Positions 18,465 to 26,499 of a stretch of DNA of 34,113 bases are shown here, one piece after another. This DNA is from CAYSPS01 sp964432975 (GTDB lineage Bacteria; Babelota; Babeliae; Babelales; UBA12409). The notes under the pieces are model-generated. The model did not search any database. It saw nothing but the letters and a program-made list of their open reading frames with translations, and was not told where the DNA came from. The first letter of the stretch is position 1. The number at the start of each line of letters is the position of its first letter. The position numbers and the translations under genes were made by a program. The stretch spans positions 1-34,113 of the forward strand of contig CAYSPS010000007.1 of NCBI GenBank assembly GCA_964432975.1, read 5' to 3'.

Positions 18465-18832
18465 TCACGTTGCACGCTCTGGGTGAATTTTTTTTGTGTG
18501 TACCAGAAATGTTCTGCCAAGTCGTGGTCATTTTAGGAGTCTGGACAAGCGTTGCACTCTATTTTTTGGCACGTCCACGCTATAAAGTATTTATGGTTAT
18601 TGCTGCTTTTTTGGGCATGCTAGCGACGCTCTTTGGCATGTGCTATTATTTGGTACAGTCACACCGATGGATAAGCGTGACGCAACCGACGGTGTTGTAT
18701 GCGGGCCCTGGCCCAAACTATCATGCAATAGCACAATGCTCGGCTCGCGAGCTTTTATGCGTCACGCGCGACCACAAACAATGGCTGTGCGTAACAAGCA
18801 AAGCAGGCAAGGGATGGTTGCCCGTAAAATAA
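18461..18832 (+). CDS. Two-helix membrane protein with bacterial SH3 domain (BatE-like)
   Basis: 123 residues beginning at the ATGA overlap with batD. Two hydrophobic helices (about 20-38 and 44-65) precede a C-terminal bacterial SH3 domain (from VTQPTVLYAGPGPNYHAIAQ to GKGWLPVK, with the usual WLCV and GW-P turns). BatE of other Bat operons also ends in an SH3 domain, so this is probably the equivalent, without its TPR part. SH3 domains of this kind commonly bind peptidoglycan peptides, which would link the Bat complex to the wall. Confidence 0.78.
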   Translation: MITLHALGEFFLCVPEMFCQVVVILGVWTSVALYFLARPRYKVFMVIAAFLGMLATLFGMCYYLVQSHRWISVTQPTVLYAGPGPNYHAIAQCSARELLCVTRDHKQWLCVTSKAGKGWLPVK

Positions 18833-18845
18833 AGGAATTGTAGGA

Positions 18846-19535
18846 ATGGGAGCAAACAAAAAAATCTGCGTATGGCTCTTAAATCTTGTTGTACTTTCTA
18901 TCCTAGCAGACGAGCTCCCCGAGACACAAAGCGCACCACCAACATCGGTTCAACAACCGCCCCCGCAACAAATGCCCATAAAAAAAACGAGTAAAAAAAA
19001 GAAACACCGGCGCAAAAGAAAAAATAAACAGCATAAAAAAAAGCGTCGCGCCCAAAAGAAACACATCTGCGCATGTCAATGCCCACCCCCGCTAACAGAC
19101 ACAGTCATTGATGGCGTTGCCGGACAGTTTAATTGGCCGCTTGCCAAAAACACCTATTGGATTAGTTCTTTTTTCGGCCGCCGCAATCTTGATGATGGCC
19201 GAGGAACAACATTTCACTGGGGCATTGATTTGGCAGCAATCACCGGAACTCCCATTGTTGCTGCAGCAAATGGCCGTGTCATTGAAGCAGGAAATGGCAA
19301 TGGATATGGAAAAACTATATTACTTAAACACGCCGGCGGCTATAAAACACGTTATGCGCATCTCAATACGATTAAAGTACAAAATGGCCAAATGGTAACT
19401 GGCGGCAAAAGTATTATTGGCACGGTTGGTGCCACTGGTAATGTACGCGCCAATGGTACCAGCGCATCGCACCTTCATTTTGAAATTTTGCGGCATCGCC
19501 GCCATCTCAATCCGCTCGATTATTTACCACAATAA
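18846..19535 (+). CDS. Exported M23 (LytM-type) zinc endopeptidase
   Basis: 229 residues, start ATG 18846 after AAGGAATTGTAGGA. Signal peptide about 1-21. Residues 46-72 are an extreme Lys/Arg/His run, then a Cys-rich CACQC. The M23 domain runs from about 95: H124xxxD128 (first zinc ligands), H172 in YAHL, and H209-x-H211 in HLHFEI, the complete active-site set. M23 enzymes cut peptidoglycan cross-bridges or stems. It sits 13 bases after the SH3 gene and is the last gene of the bat operon. The polybasic stretch may bind anionic wall or nucleic acid; it also resembles a nuclear localisation signal, which is only a resemblance. Confidence 0.9.
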   Translation: MGANKKICVWLLNLVVLSILADELPETQSAPPTSVQQPPPQQMPIKKTSKKKKHRRKRKNKQHKKKRRAQKKHICACQCPPPLTDTVIDGVAGQFNWPLAKNTYWISSFFGRRNLDDGRGTTFHWGIDLAAITGTPIVAAANGRVIEAGNGNGYGKTILLKHAGGYKTRYAHLNTIKVQNGQMVTGGKSIIGTVGATGNVRANGTSASHLHFEILRHRRHLNPLDYLPQ

Positions 19536-19550
19536 AGTAGAACAAAAATG

Positions 19551-19594
19551 ATTACAATAAAAAGAGGGCCGAACGGCCCTCTTTTTATTGTAAT
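19551..19594. terminator. Bidirectional terminator between the bat operon and rpsR
   Basis: Perfect 20-base arms at 19551-19570 and 19575-19594 with loop GAAC. The GC core (GAGGGCC/GGCCCTC) is flanked by A5 and T5, so it serves the converging bat operon and rpsF-rpsR. Confidence 0.95.
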
Positions 19595-19604
19595 TTTGCT
19601 CAAC

Positions 19605-19892
19605 TTAGAAGCTGCCACGCGTATACGGCAACAACGCCATCATCCGTGCTTTTTTAATTTCACAGGAAATTAATCGCTGATAACGCGTGCTTGTGCCAGA
19701 AATACGTGCAGGCAAAATTTTGCCACGCTCACTTAAAAACTGACGTAAAAAATCTATGTTTTTATAATCGATTTCTTTTACAAGCTCGGGATTTTCGCTA
19801 AACCGACATGCTTTACGTGTAGCAAATGACGCACGACGTGCCTTTTTTTTGAGTAAGCGATCACTCATGCGCAATTTAATTTTTTTAACCAT
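19605..19892 (-). CDS. rpsR: 30S ribosomal protein S18
   Basis: 95 residues from ATG 19892-19890; the upstream in-frame ATG at 19916 adds only a basic extension. It has the S18 core (CRFSENPELVKEIDYKNIDFLRQFLSERGKILPARISGTSTRYQRLISCEIKKARMMALLPY). S18 forms a heterodimer with S6 on 16S rRNA. The ATG overlaps the rpsF stop by 8 bases, so the two are coupled. The usual neighbours ssb and rplI are not here. Confidence 0.96.
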   Translation of the reverse strand: MVKKIKLRMSDRLLKKKARRASFATRKACRFSENPELVKEIDYKNIDFLRQFLSERGKILPARISGTSTRYQRLISCEIKKARMMALLPYTRGSF

Positions 19893-20406
19893 GATTTTCT
19901 TCCGCTTGCGTATCACTAGTTCCTATTGACGCGCTTTCCTGCACTGTTTGAGAAACACGTGCCGGCGCAGACATCGATGATGTCCGCGCAGATCCTTCGC
20001 GTTCGCGATAAGACCCACCGCGATCTTCCTTCATAAAGGTTTCAACATCACGTGGTGTTTCTTCAAGTGACAAAGGCCGCTTATATTCAAGAGGCGCTTC
20101 TGCTGCCAATTGCGTCACAAGATAGCGCATGACACACGTATTAAACTTCAACTCAAGCAATGAGCGCACATCAATAATCGCTTGTGCAGCTTTTTCGCTC
20201 GGCAATTCAAAGCGTGCCAAAATATAAATACCATAATCGTTACCACGCACGGGATAAGCAAGTTGAAACTTGCCCCATTTGTCATAGCTCACGAGCTTGC
20301 CTTTAGACTCCTGCACCTTTTTGTCAGTAAGCTTTTCAAGCTCACTGAGCTCGTCCTGTGTAATTTCAGGCGTGGCAAGAATGAGCATCTCATATCGTTG
20401 AGTCAT
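19885..20406 (-). CDS. rpsF: 30S ribosomal protein S6 with C-terminal extension
   Basis: 173 residues. Residues 1-100 are a standard S6 fold (MTQRYEMLILATPE..., LPSEKAAQAIIDVRSLLELKFNTCVMRYLV). Beyond about residue 105 comes a tail of about 68 residues rich in Ser, Arg, Glu and Thr (GGSYREREGSARTSS...), of low complexity and acidic at the very end. Short S6 tails are common, but this one is long. It precedes rpsR with an 8-base overlap and probably binds the S18 partner in the small subunit. Confidence 0.95.
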   Translation of the reverse strand: MTQRYEMLILATPEITQDELSELEKLTDKKVQESKGKLVSYDKWGKFQLAYPVRGNDYGIYILARFELPSEKAAQAIIDVRSLLELKFNTCVMRYLVTQLAAEAPLEYKRPLSLEETPRDVETFMKEDRGGSYREREGSARTSSMSAPARVSQTVQESASIGTSDTQAEENHG

Positions 20407-20445
20407 ACAAAAAAACTCCGCTTATTGGAAACGTTTAACAACGCT

Positions 20446-20467
20446 ATGCGATCACACGCGATCGCAT
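20446..20467 (-). promoter_or_regulatory. Hairpin in the rpsF mRNA leader
   Basis: The perfect 8-base arms ATGCGATC (20446-20453) and GATCGCAT (20460-20467) with a 6-base loop lie about 40 bases upstream of the rpsF ATG. In many bacteria an S6:S18-binding hairpin controls this operon; the position fits but I cannot match its sequence motif. Confidence 0.4.
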
Positions 20468-20526
20468 TAAGCTTTATGTCCGTTAAGTATAGCGAAAGCC
20501 TCAAAAACTTCTAGATCTTTTTAAGC

Positions 20527-20826
20527 TTAACGTGAAATCTTGCGTACAATTTTCCCCAATTCAGGATCTTCGATATCTTGCAAGCTCAACACAGGGGCAC
20601 AGCATTTGGGACAATGTTTGTGGCCATGCTTTAAAAAATTAACAAGTTCGTTGCGATGAAAAAGATGTGTGCACTTATGCCCAAATATAGACTGCCCCAT
20701 GACAACTGATCCGCGCTTATCAACCAGTTCTTTGTGTGAAATACCTTCACCACAAAAGACGCACTCACCATTGGCTAATACCAGACATGGAACCAAAATC
20801 ATGTATATAAATAAAATTTTTTTCAT
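20527..20826 (-). CDS. Exported RING-H2-like zinc protein
   Basis: 99 residues. Signal peptide 1-19 (MKKILFIYMILVPCLVLANG). The mature part reads as a RING-H2 finger in order: C22-x2-C25, 26 residues, C52-x-H54-x2-H57, then E60 at the sixth-ligand position where a Cys is usual, and C72-x2-C75. Seven of eight ligands match the spacing of ubiquitin E3 RING-H2 domains, including the CxHxFH core. Acidic residues replace ligands in a few known RINGs. RINGs are rare in bacteria and typically are effectors acting on host ubiquitin. No E3 activity is shown. It sits alone between rpsF and rpmB. Confidence 0.7.
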   Translation of the reverse strand: MKKILFIYMILVPCLVLANGECVFCGEGISHKELVDKRGSVVMGQSIFGHKCTHLFHRNELVNFLKHGHKHCPKCCAPVLSLQDIEDPELGKIVRKISR

Positions 20827-20941
20827 ACGTTTAACCCAAAATTAAAAATTTAATGGTTTCGTTATCACAGAAACGATGCGACACATCGCTTATTTAATTA
20901 TATCACAAATTGAAATAAACACAAGCTCGATACAATTGCCC

Positions 20942-21001
20942 AAATCTCTTATAAAGATTTGTCAAAGCACCATTGCCAAAAGTTTATTTTTAGAATAAAC
21001 T
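20942..21001 (+). promoter_or_regulatory. rpmB-rpsT promoter and upstream small inverted repeat
   Basis: TTGCCA (20973-20978), a 17-base spacer and TAAACT (20996-21001) precede the rpmB ATG by about 48 bases. Upstream, CAAATCT (20941-20947) and AGATTTG (20955-20961) form a 7-base inverted repeat of unknown role. Confidence 0.45.
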
Positions 21002-21049
21002 AAAATTACGTTATCAGCAGTAAGATTTTTAACCAAAAAAGCGATTATT

Positions 21050-21250
21050 ATGAAAGTTTGCGCCGTTTGTGACAAAGGACCACGAGCAACATTTAGTGTT
21101 AGCCATGCACATAATCGAACAAAGCGCTGGGCTTATCCCAATGTTCATATCATTCGGTTTACCTTTGTTAACGACCCTAAAAATAAAGTACATCGTGCAC
21201 CGGTATGCACCAAATGTATGAAAACTGGCAAAATTAAAAAAGTTATCTAG
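21050..21250 (+). CDS. rpmB: 50S ribosomal protein L28 (zinc-binding form)
   Basis: 66 residues, with L28 features MKVCAVCDKGP, VSHAHNRTKRWAYPNV and a C-terminal CTKCMKTGKIKK. The CxxC pairs (4-7 and 54-57) make it the zinc-ribbon (C+) variety. It is a component of the large subunit near the peptidyl transferase region. Followed 16 bases later by rpsT. Confidence 0.95.
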   Translation: MKVCAVCDKGPRATFSVSHAHNRTKRWAYPNVHIIRFTFVNDPKNKVHRAPVCTKCMKTGKIKKVI

Positions 21251-21266
21251 AACCATCGAGTAACCT

Positions 21267-21536
21267 ATGGCGAAATTACGTTCTGCAAAAAAACACGCAC
21301 GTCAAACAAAAAAGCGTCACGCAATCAACGTGACCCGTCAAACCGCAATAAAGACATCCATCAAGCGCCTTTTAAAAGCAATTGACGCAAAAGAATCTCC
21401 CGAAACGGTTCGCGTTCTTTTCAATGATGCTCAAGCAAAATTAGCGCGCGCTAAAAGCAAGGGGCTTGTTCATGCAAAAACTGCTGCGCGTACCGTTAGT
21501 CGCTTAGCACATCGCATTACACCCAAAAAAGCTTAA
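21267..21536 (+). CDS. rpsT: 30S ribosomal protein S20
   Basis: 89 residues of basic helical S20 (MAKLRSAKKHARQTKKRHAINVTRQ..., AAARTVSRLAHRI), binding 16S rRNA early in assembly. The stop (21534-21536) overlaps the converging cca stop by a shared TTAA, leaving no spacer between the genes. Confidence 0.96.
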   Translation: MAKLRSAKKHARQTKKRHAINVTRQTAIKTSIKRLLKAIDAKESPETVRVLFNDAQAKLARAKSKGLVHAKTAARTVSRLAHRITPKKA

Positions 21537-22954
21537 TCAACGCAACGCCCAATAATTTCAGCAAGCGCACGCCGCTTGAGGATATTTTTGTCTGTTATAT
21601 TTTCATATAATTGAATCTGGTATGCGCGTTTGAGCACACGCCCCATGAGTGGGCCTGGCTCTATTTCGACCAGGTCACGTCCATGCAAAATTGGCTTAGC
21701 AACACCTTCAAGCACACCAAATCTCTGTGCTTTTTTAACGAATTCTTGTTCTTGCACACATGCACAACGCAATGGGGCCAGTCCTTTAGGGTTACGTCCG
21801 CGTAAATCAGCACATGCAAACGTTGCCAAAAATTTTAAGCTCACTGGCTGCACGTGAAGCGCAAGCCGTTTGTAAGCCGCCGGCTTGGCATGCTGCTCAA
21901 TACATGTACGCGGCGCCATGTGATAGCGCACAAGCACGCATACGGACCGTATTAACGCCGCATCACGTGTAAAACGTGCAAGTAATTGTTTTGCCAATGC
22001 AACACCAGCCTCTTCATGTCCATGCGCACTCACCTGCCCATCGGCGTGATGTTGGCTGCTCACGGCTTTGCCAACATCATGGCACAAAGCTGCCCACATC
22101 AAAATCAATCGCTCGCGCGCAGAATATCCTTTTATTGCTGCTGCGGCATCAAGTACTTGCAACGTATGCACATACACATCACCCTCTGGGTGCCATTTTT
22201 CAGATTGCTGTACACCAACCAACGCAGCAACTTCTGGCATTATTTCTGCAAGTCGTCCAATTTTTTGTAACCATACAATCCCCCGTGAGGGACGACGTGA
22301 TTTAAGAAATAATTTGCAAAATTCCTGCTCCACACGCTCACGAGAAACACCAGAAATATCCATGCGCGCACATACACGATTCAAGGTGCGATCTGGATGC
22401 ATGTGGAAACGTCCAATAAATTGCATCACACGATAGAATCTCAGTGGATCTTCAACGAAGCGCCGCACATCTGGTGTACGCAAAATCTTTTTTTGCAAAT
22501 CTAAACGGCCATTCAAGGGATCAACAACTTTGTGCGTTATCACATCAATGCCAATCGCATTGATCGTTAAATCACGACGCAAACATGCATCTTTCACGCT
22601 CATATACGGATCAAGCGCAACCGTTGGTTTGCGACCAGCACTATCAGTACGCGGCAATGACCAATCTATCGGCAATCCGCGTATACGCAAAACACCAAAA
22701 GATTTACCAACGAGCATGACCGAACCATATGCCGACAAAATCTTTTGTACTTTTTTTAGTGGCAGCCTATAAATCTCAATATCTAAATCATGCGCAAGCG
22801 TACCAAGAAGTACATCGCGCACCGCACCACCAATTAATAACGGACGACCACCAACACGTGCAAGATGTGTACAAATTTGAGATACGACAGGATATTGCCC
22901 AAGCAGTTTTTGTAAACGCTCTTTGCGCAATACGATACGGCGCACATGCGCCAT
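21533..22954 (-). CDS. cca: tRNA nucleotidyltransferase / poly(A) polymerase family, with HD domain
   Basis: 473 residues. N-terminal nucleotidyltransferase head: IGGAVRD (41-47), DLDIE with the catalytic pair D56 and D58, and RRDLTINA (126-133). The middle has the RNA- and nucleotide-binding domain (FVEDPLRFYRVMQF). A C-terminal HD domain with ALCHDVGKA (H292-D293) and YVHTL is present, as in the multifunctional CCA enzymes. It adds or repairs the 3' CCA of tRNA; the HD part is a phosphohydrolase. CCA-adding and poly(A) polymerase activities cannot be told apart from sequence alone. It lies 14 bases after metG, so the two are probably co-transcribed. Confidence 0.9.
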   Translation of the reverse strand: MAHVRRIVLRKERLQKLLGQYPVVSQICTHLARVGGRPLLIGGAVRDVLLGTLAHDLDIEIYRLPLKKVQKILSAYGSVMLVGKSFGVLRIRGLPIDWSLPRTDSAGRKPTVALDPYMSVKDACLRRDLTINAIGIDVITHKVVDPLNGRLDLQKKILRTPDVRRFVEDPLRFYRVMQFIGRFHMHPDRTLNRVCARMDISGVSRERVEQEFCKLFLKSRRPSRGIVWLQKIGRLAEIMPEVAALVGVQQSEKWHPEGDVYVHTLQVLDAAAAIKGYSARERLILMWAALCHDVGKAVSSQHHADGQVSAHGHEEAGVALAKQLLARFTRDAALIRSVCVLVRYHMAPRTCIEQHAKPAAYKRLALHVQPVSLKFLATFACADLRGRNPKGLAPLRCACVQEQEFVKKAQRFGVLEGVAKPILHGRDLVEIEPGPLMGRVLKRAYQIQLYENITDKNILKRRALAEIIGRCVD

Positions 22955-22968
22955 AAATACTCCTTTTT

Positions 22969-24876
22969 TTAGCGCACACGCACGCCCGGCGTCACGACTC
23001 CAGCTGGTTGTAACATGTGCAGTGCACCACCATCGGGTGCAACAAGCATCATGCCATGCGATTCAATTCCCATCAACGTGCGCGGCGGTAAATTAACAAT
23101 AAACACGCCTTGCTTGCTCACAAGCTCTTCTGGTTTATATGCAGCACGAATGCCAGCAACAATCGTTCGCGTTCCATATGCACCACAATCAACCGTAAGT
23201 TTGAGTAATTTGTCAGACTGAGCCACATTTTCTGCTGCCAAAATGGTACCGACCACCATATGCACTTTGGCAAAATCAGCAATATCGATTGGGGAAATTT
23301 GTGCTTGGGTTGCTGGCTGATTTGCGCGGTGTTTACCCTCAACTTTTTCAAACAATGGTGCAATCTGTACCAATGCGTACGGCCTGCGCCACGCACATGC
23401 ATGCGCATCTATCAGTGTTGCTTTTTTATCGGCGCCCAATGCCTGCAGTAAACGCTCCATCATCTGTGGCATGAGCGGCCACAACAAATACGCAATCGTA
23501 TACAGCGAGCTTGCCGCAGCCGTTATGGTTTCAACAAAAGCATCATGATCAGATGTAGCTTGTACCCACGGCTGACGCGCATGCACATAGGCATTTACAT
23601 GCGCAATAAAACGTTTTACTTCTGCATATGCCAAATGAAATGCATAATTATTTGTATGCGCTTGCACCAGTGATAAAAGCTGATCATGTGCATTTTTAAG
23701 TTCCAATGACGCTTTCGACCATGAAGTACGCACCGCGATTGCGGTACACGCATGTTTGTGTGCAAGCACTAAAATACGGTTGAGTAAGTTGCCCAACTCG
23801 TTTGCCAAATCTTGTGTAATGACATTTTCAAGATCATCAAAACTAAAATTGGCATCTTGTGCAATTGATAGGCGCGAAACCATGTAATAACGCACCGGTT
23901 CCGGGCCATATAATTCTTGCAGCTGCAACGGATCAACAACATTGCCAAACGATTTTGACATTTTGCGACCATCAACCGTGAGCCATCCATGCACCAGGAG
24001 CTGACGCGGCAATGCAAGGTGCGCTGCCATCAAAAATGCTACCCAATACACGGCATGAAAACGCGGAATATCTTTTGCCATCAAATGCACATCTGCTGGC
24101 CACCAGCGTGCGAACTCTTGTGCACGTGCTGGATCGCCATAACCGACAGCGCTTATATAATTGGTCAGCGCATCTGCCCATACGTACACAATTTGTTCTT
24201 GGTCATCAGGAAATGGAATTCCCCAACTGACCGTTGCACGTGAAATGCTCAAATCTTTAAGTCCAGATTCAACAAATGCAATCACCTCATTTAAGCGCTC
24301 ACGCGGTACAATAAAATCCGGATTTTCTTTAAAAAATTTGAGCAAACGGTCTTGATATGCAGACAGGCGAAAAAAGTAACATTGTTCAGAAACATATATT
24401 GTCGGACGACCGCATGAAGGACATGCGGGCCCAATATCGGTGGGGTCTTGCTTTCCTGGCACAAATGTCTCATCTGGCACACAATACCAACCACTATATG
24501 CTCCCTTATAAATATCACCATTTTTTTTGAGCGTATTAATAAAATACGCAACGGCTCTTTGATGCTCAGGATCGGTCGTGCGGATAAATTTATTATACTC
24601 AATGTGATATGCATGCCATGCTTTTTTATAATCAGCAGCAAACATGTCAACAAAGGCCTGCGGCTCTTTGCCAGCTTTTTTTGCAGCTTCGGCAATCTTT
24701 TGTCCGTGCTCATCAGTTCCGGTTAAAAAAAATGTTTCTTGCCCCTGCAGCTTATGCCAGCGTGCAATAACATCAGCAAGCACGGTGGTATATAACGTTC
24801 CGAGGTGTGGCTTTGCAGTGACATAATAAATGGGCGTGGTAACATAAAATTTTTGTTCTGCCGTCGTGCTCCTCAT
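22969..24876 (-). CDS. metG: Methionyl-tRNA synthetase
   Basis: 635 residues. Class I motifs: PHLGT at 23-27 (HIGH equivalent, last residue Thr) and KMSKS at 305-309. The connective peptide has WYCVPDETF and CPSCGRP: C132, C152 and C155 are present but the usual fourth Cys is D135, so zinc binding may use Asp or be weakened. The anticodon-binding helical domain follows, then a C-terminal tRNA-binding OB-fold (from about 520, IDIADFAKVHMVVG... to GMMLVAPDGG) as in dimeric MetRS. It charges tRNA-Met for initiation and elongation. Divergent from the EamA gene; downstream partner cca. Confidence 0.97.
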   Translation of the reverse strand: MRSTTAEQKFYVTTPIYYVTAKPHLGTLYTTVLADVIARWHKLQGQETFFLTGTDEHGQKIAEAAKKAGKEPQAFVDMFAADYKKAWHAYHIEYNKFIRTTDPEHQRAVAYFINTLKKNGDIYKGAYSGWYCVPDETFVPGKQDPTDIGPACPSCGRPTIYVSEQCYFFRLSAYQDRLLKFFKENPDFIVPRERLNEVIAFVESGLKDLSISRATVSWGIPFPDDQEQIVYVWADALTNYISAVGYGDPARAQEFARWWPADVHLMAKDIPRFHAVYWVAFLMAAHLALPRQLLVHGWLTVDGRKMSKSFGNVVDPLQLQELYGPEPVRYYMVSRLSIAQDANFSFDDLENVITQDLANELGNLLNRILVLAHKHACTAIAVRTSWSKASLELKNAHDQLLSLVQAHTNNYAFHLAYAEVKRFIAHVNAYVHARQPWVQATSDHDAFVETITAAASSLYTIAYLLWPLMPQMMERLLQALGADKKATLIDAHACAWRRPYALVQIAPLFEKVEGKHRANQPATQAQISPIDIADFAKVHMVVGTILAAENVAQSDKLLKLTVDCGAYGTRTIVAGIRAAYKPEELVSKQGVFIVNLPPRTLMGIESHGMMLVAPDGGALHMLQPAGVVTPGVRVR

Positions 24877-24923
24877 CTGAACCCACTTTATGGTAACGCA
24901 AAAATATGATAAGTTAAAGTGGC

Positions 24924-24931
24924 GTGATCAC
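24924..24931. other. Palindrome GTGATCAC in the metG/EamA divergent spacer
   Basis: An 8-base perfect palindrome within the 103-base spacer (24877-24979) between the divergent genes. CACTTTA/TAAAGTG also forms an inverted repeat around 24885-24921. No clear promoter could be called on either strand. Confidence 0.3.
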
Positions 24932-24979
24932 TTCTTGCACATGTTAAAGATTATTTGTGGATTTTAGGTAGGGATATCG

Positions 24980-25885
24980 ATGCTTGACTATATTATCCCA
25001 TTTTTCTTTTTGGCTACCGGTCTTATTGCCAATAAGCTGCTCCTGGCCTACATCAGTCCCGGACTCCTTGTTGGTCTGCGCATGCTGCTTGCAGGCATTA
25101 TCTTAGTAACTGTTGCCTATTGGCAAACCAAAGACGTATTTATTCAAAAAATCAAAAAACGCTGGTGGCAACTCGCGCTTTTAGCATCATTTGCCGCATT
25201 TATTCCTGCGCTGCTTAAAGCGTATGCGCTCAAGCATACGTATTCATCAAAAGTTGCTCTTATTGGCAGCCTAGATCCATTTTTGACAGCGTTGTATGCA
25301 TACCTTTTATGGCGCGAGCCGCTTACGCGCAACAAATGGATTGGTATGATTGTAGGTTTTACTGGCACGTGTGTGCTCATTATTTCACATTCAGCAGAAA
25401 CAGGCGCAACGCTGCTTGGACCACTCTCGCTTGCGGAGTTAGCTGCGCTGGGCACCGTCATTATCAGTCGCTATGGGTGGATTAAAATCCAGCAACTTTT
25501 AAAACAAAATATCTTTAGCGTGCAAGAAATTAATGGCATGAACATGCTCTTTGCCGGCATTTATTCGCTTGCAAGTACTGCACTATTTACGCCCCATGCA
25601 TTACAGGTGCATTGGAGCTGGGCAATGATTGGACTTCTTGCTTACACGGTTATTGGCGGCAACATCATTGGTTACCAATTGTACAGTTATATGCTCAAGC
25701 GTCATTCAGCAACTTTCGTTGCACTGGCTGGATTTTCAATGCCCATTTTTGTGTATTTGCTTGGCTGGCTCGTTGTTGGTGAAGCACTGTACCCAAGCTT
25801 TATTTTGGCATGCATTTTAACATTTGCTGGCGCATTTATTTTTTATCAAGACGAACTCAAAGCGCAGAGGGCGCGAGAAAAATGA
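24980..25885 (+). CDS. DMT-superfamily (EamA) membrane transporter
   Basis: 301 residues with about ten transmembrane helices in two EamA halves (about 5-140 and 150-290). The LDPFLTALYAYLLWREPLTRNKWIGMIVGFTGTCVL segment is the typical first-half signature, and the second half mirrors it with FSMPIFVYLLGWLVVGEALY. Members export or import metabolites, amino acids or nucleotide-like compounds; the substrate is not predictable here. A GGTAGGGATATCG ribosome-binding site precedes ATG 24980. Coupled to gmk by ATGA. Confidence 0.88.
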   Translation: MLDYIIPFFFLATGLIANKLLLAYISPGLLVGLRMLLAGIILVTVAYWQTKDVFIQKIKKRWWQLALLASFAAFIPALLKAYALKHTYSSKVALIGSLDPFLTALYAYLLWREPLTRNKWIGMIVGFTGTCVLIISHSAETGATLLGPLSLAELAALGTVIISRYGWIKIQQLLKQNIFSVQEINGMNMLFAGIYSLASTALFTPHALQVHWSWAMIGLLAYTVIGGNIIGYQLYSYMLKRHSATFVALAGFSMPIFVYLLGWLVVGEALYPSFILACILTFAGAFIFYQDELKAQRAREK

Positions 25886-26499
25886 ACACGTGTGGAAAAT
25901 TATTTATCATTAGTGCGCCGTCAGGTGGTGGCAAAACAACGATTGTAACGCGTGCAATCAAAAAATTATGTCAAACACATAACATTGAACGCATCATTAC
26001 GTACACAACACGTCCAGCACGCCGAACTGATCGACACGGCATTGATTATCACTTTATCAGTGAACAAGAGTTTCAAGAACGCATTGCACAAAACTTTTTT
26101 CTTGAGTGGAGTGGCGCATATCAGGCATGTTATGGAACACCACGCCGTATTCTTGATGACATCAAACAAAATAAGTCATATGTTGCCATTGTCGATCGTG
26201 CGGGCGTTCAATCACTCACCCACGCATATCCAGCTGCCATTGCCATTTGGCTTGATGTTCCATCGTTAAGCGTACTTGAAAAGCGCTTGCGTTGCAGAAA
26301 CACAGAAACACCTGAACAATGCGCAACACGCTTGCGCTTAGCAGAACAAGAGCTTGCAAGCGAACGCACCAACCCCATCTATAAATATCGCATTCTTAAC
26401 GATGATCTTGAAAAAACGGTCAGTGAACTTACACGCATTTTATACGCTGAACTTGCCATTCAAGATGCCACTATTTTTTCAAGTGCGCGATCGACCTGA
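25882..26499 (+). CDS. gmk: Guanylate kinase
   Basis: 205 residues from the ATGA overlap at 25882. The P-loop is S-APSGGGK-TT (residues 11-20); canonical enzymes have GPSG(A/V)GK. It also has TTRPARRTDRHGIDYHFI, the GMP-binding region, and a lid with EQCATRLRLAEQEL. It phosphorylates GMP to GDP in nucleotide metabolism. The start at MNTCGKLF is preferred to an upstream ATG (25810) inside the transporter frame. Confidence 0.93.
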   Translation: MNTCGKLFIISAPSGGGKTTIVTRAIKKLCQTHNIERIITYTTRPARRTDRHGIDYHFISEQEFQERIAQNFFLEWSGAYQACYGTPRRILDDIKQNKSYVAIVDRAGVQSLTHAYPAAIAIWLDVPSLSVLEKRLRCRNTETPEQCATRLRLAEQELASERTNPIYKYRILNDDLEKTVSELTRILYAELAIQDATIFSSARST

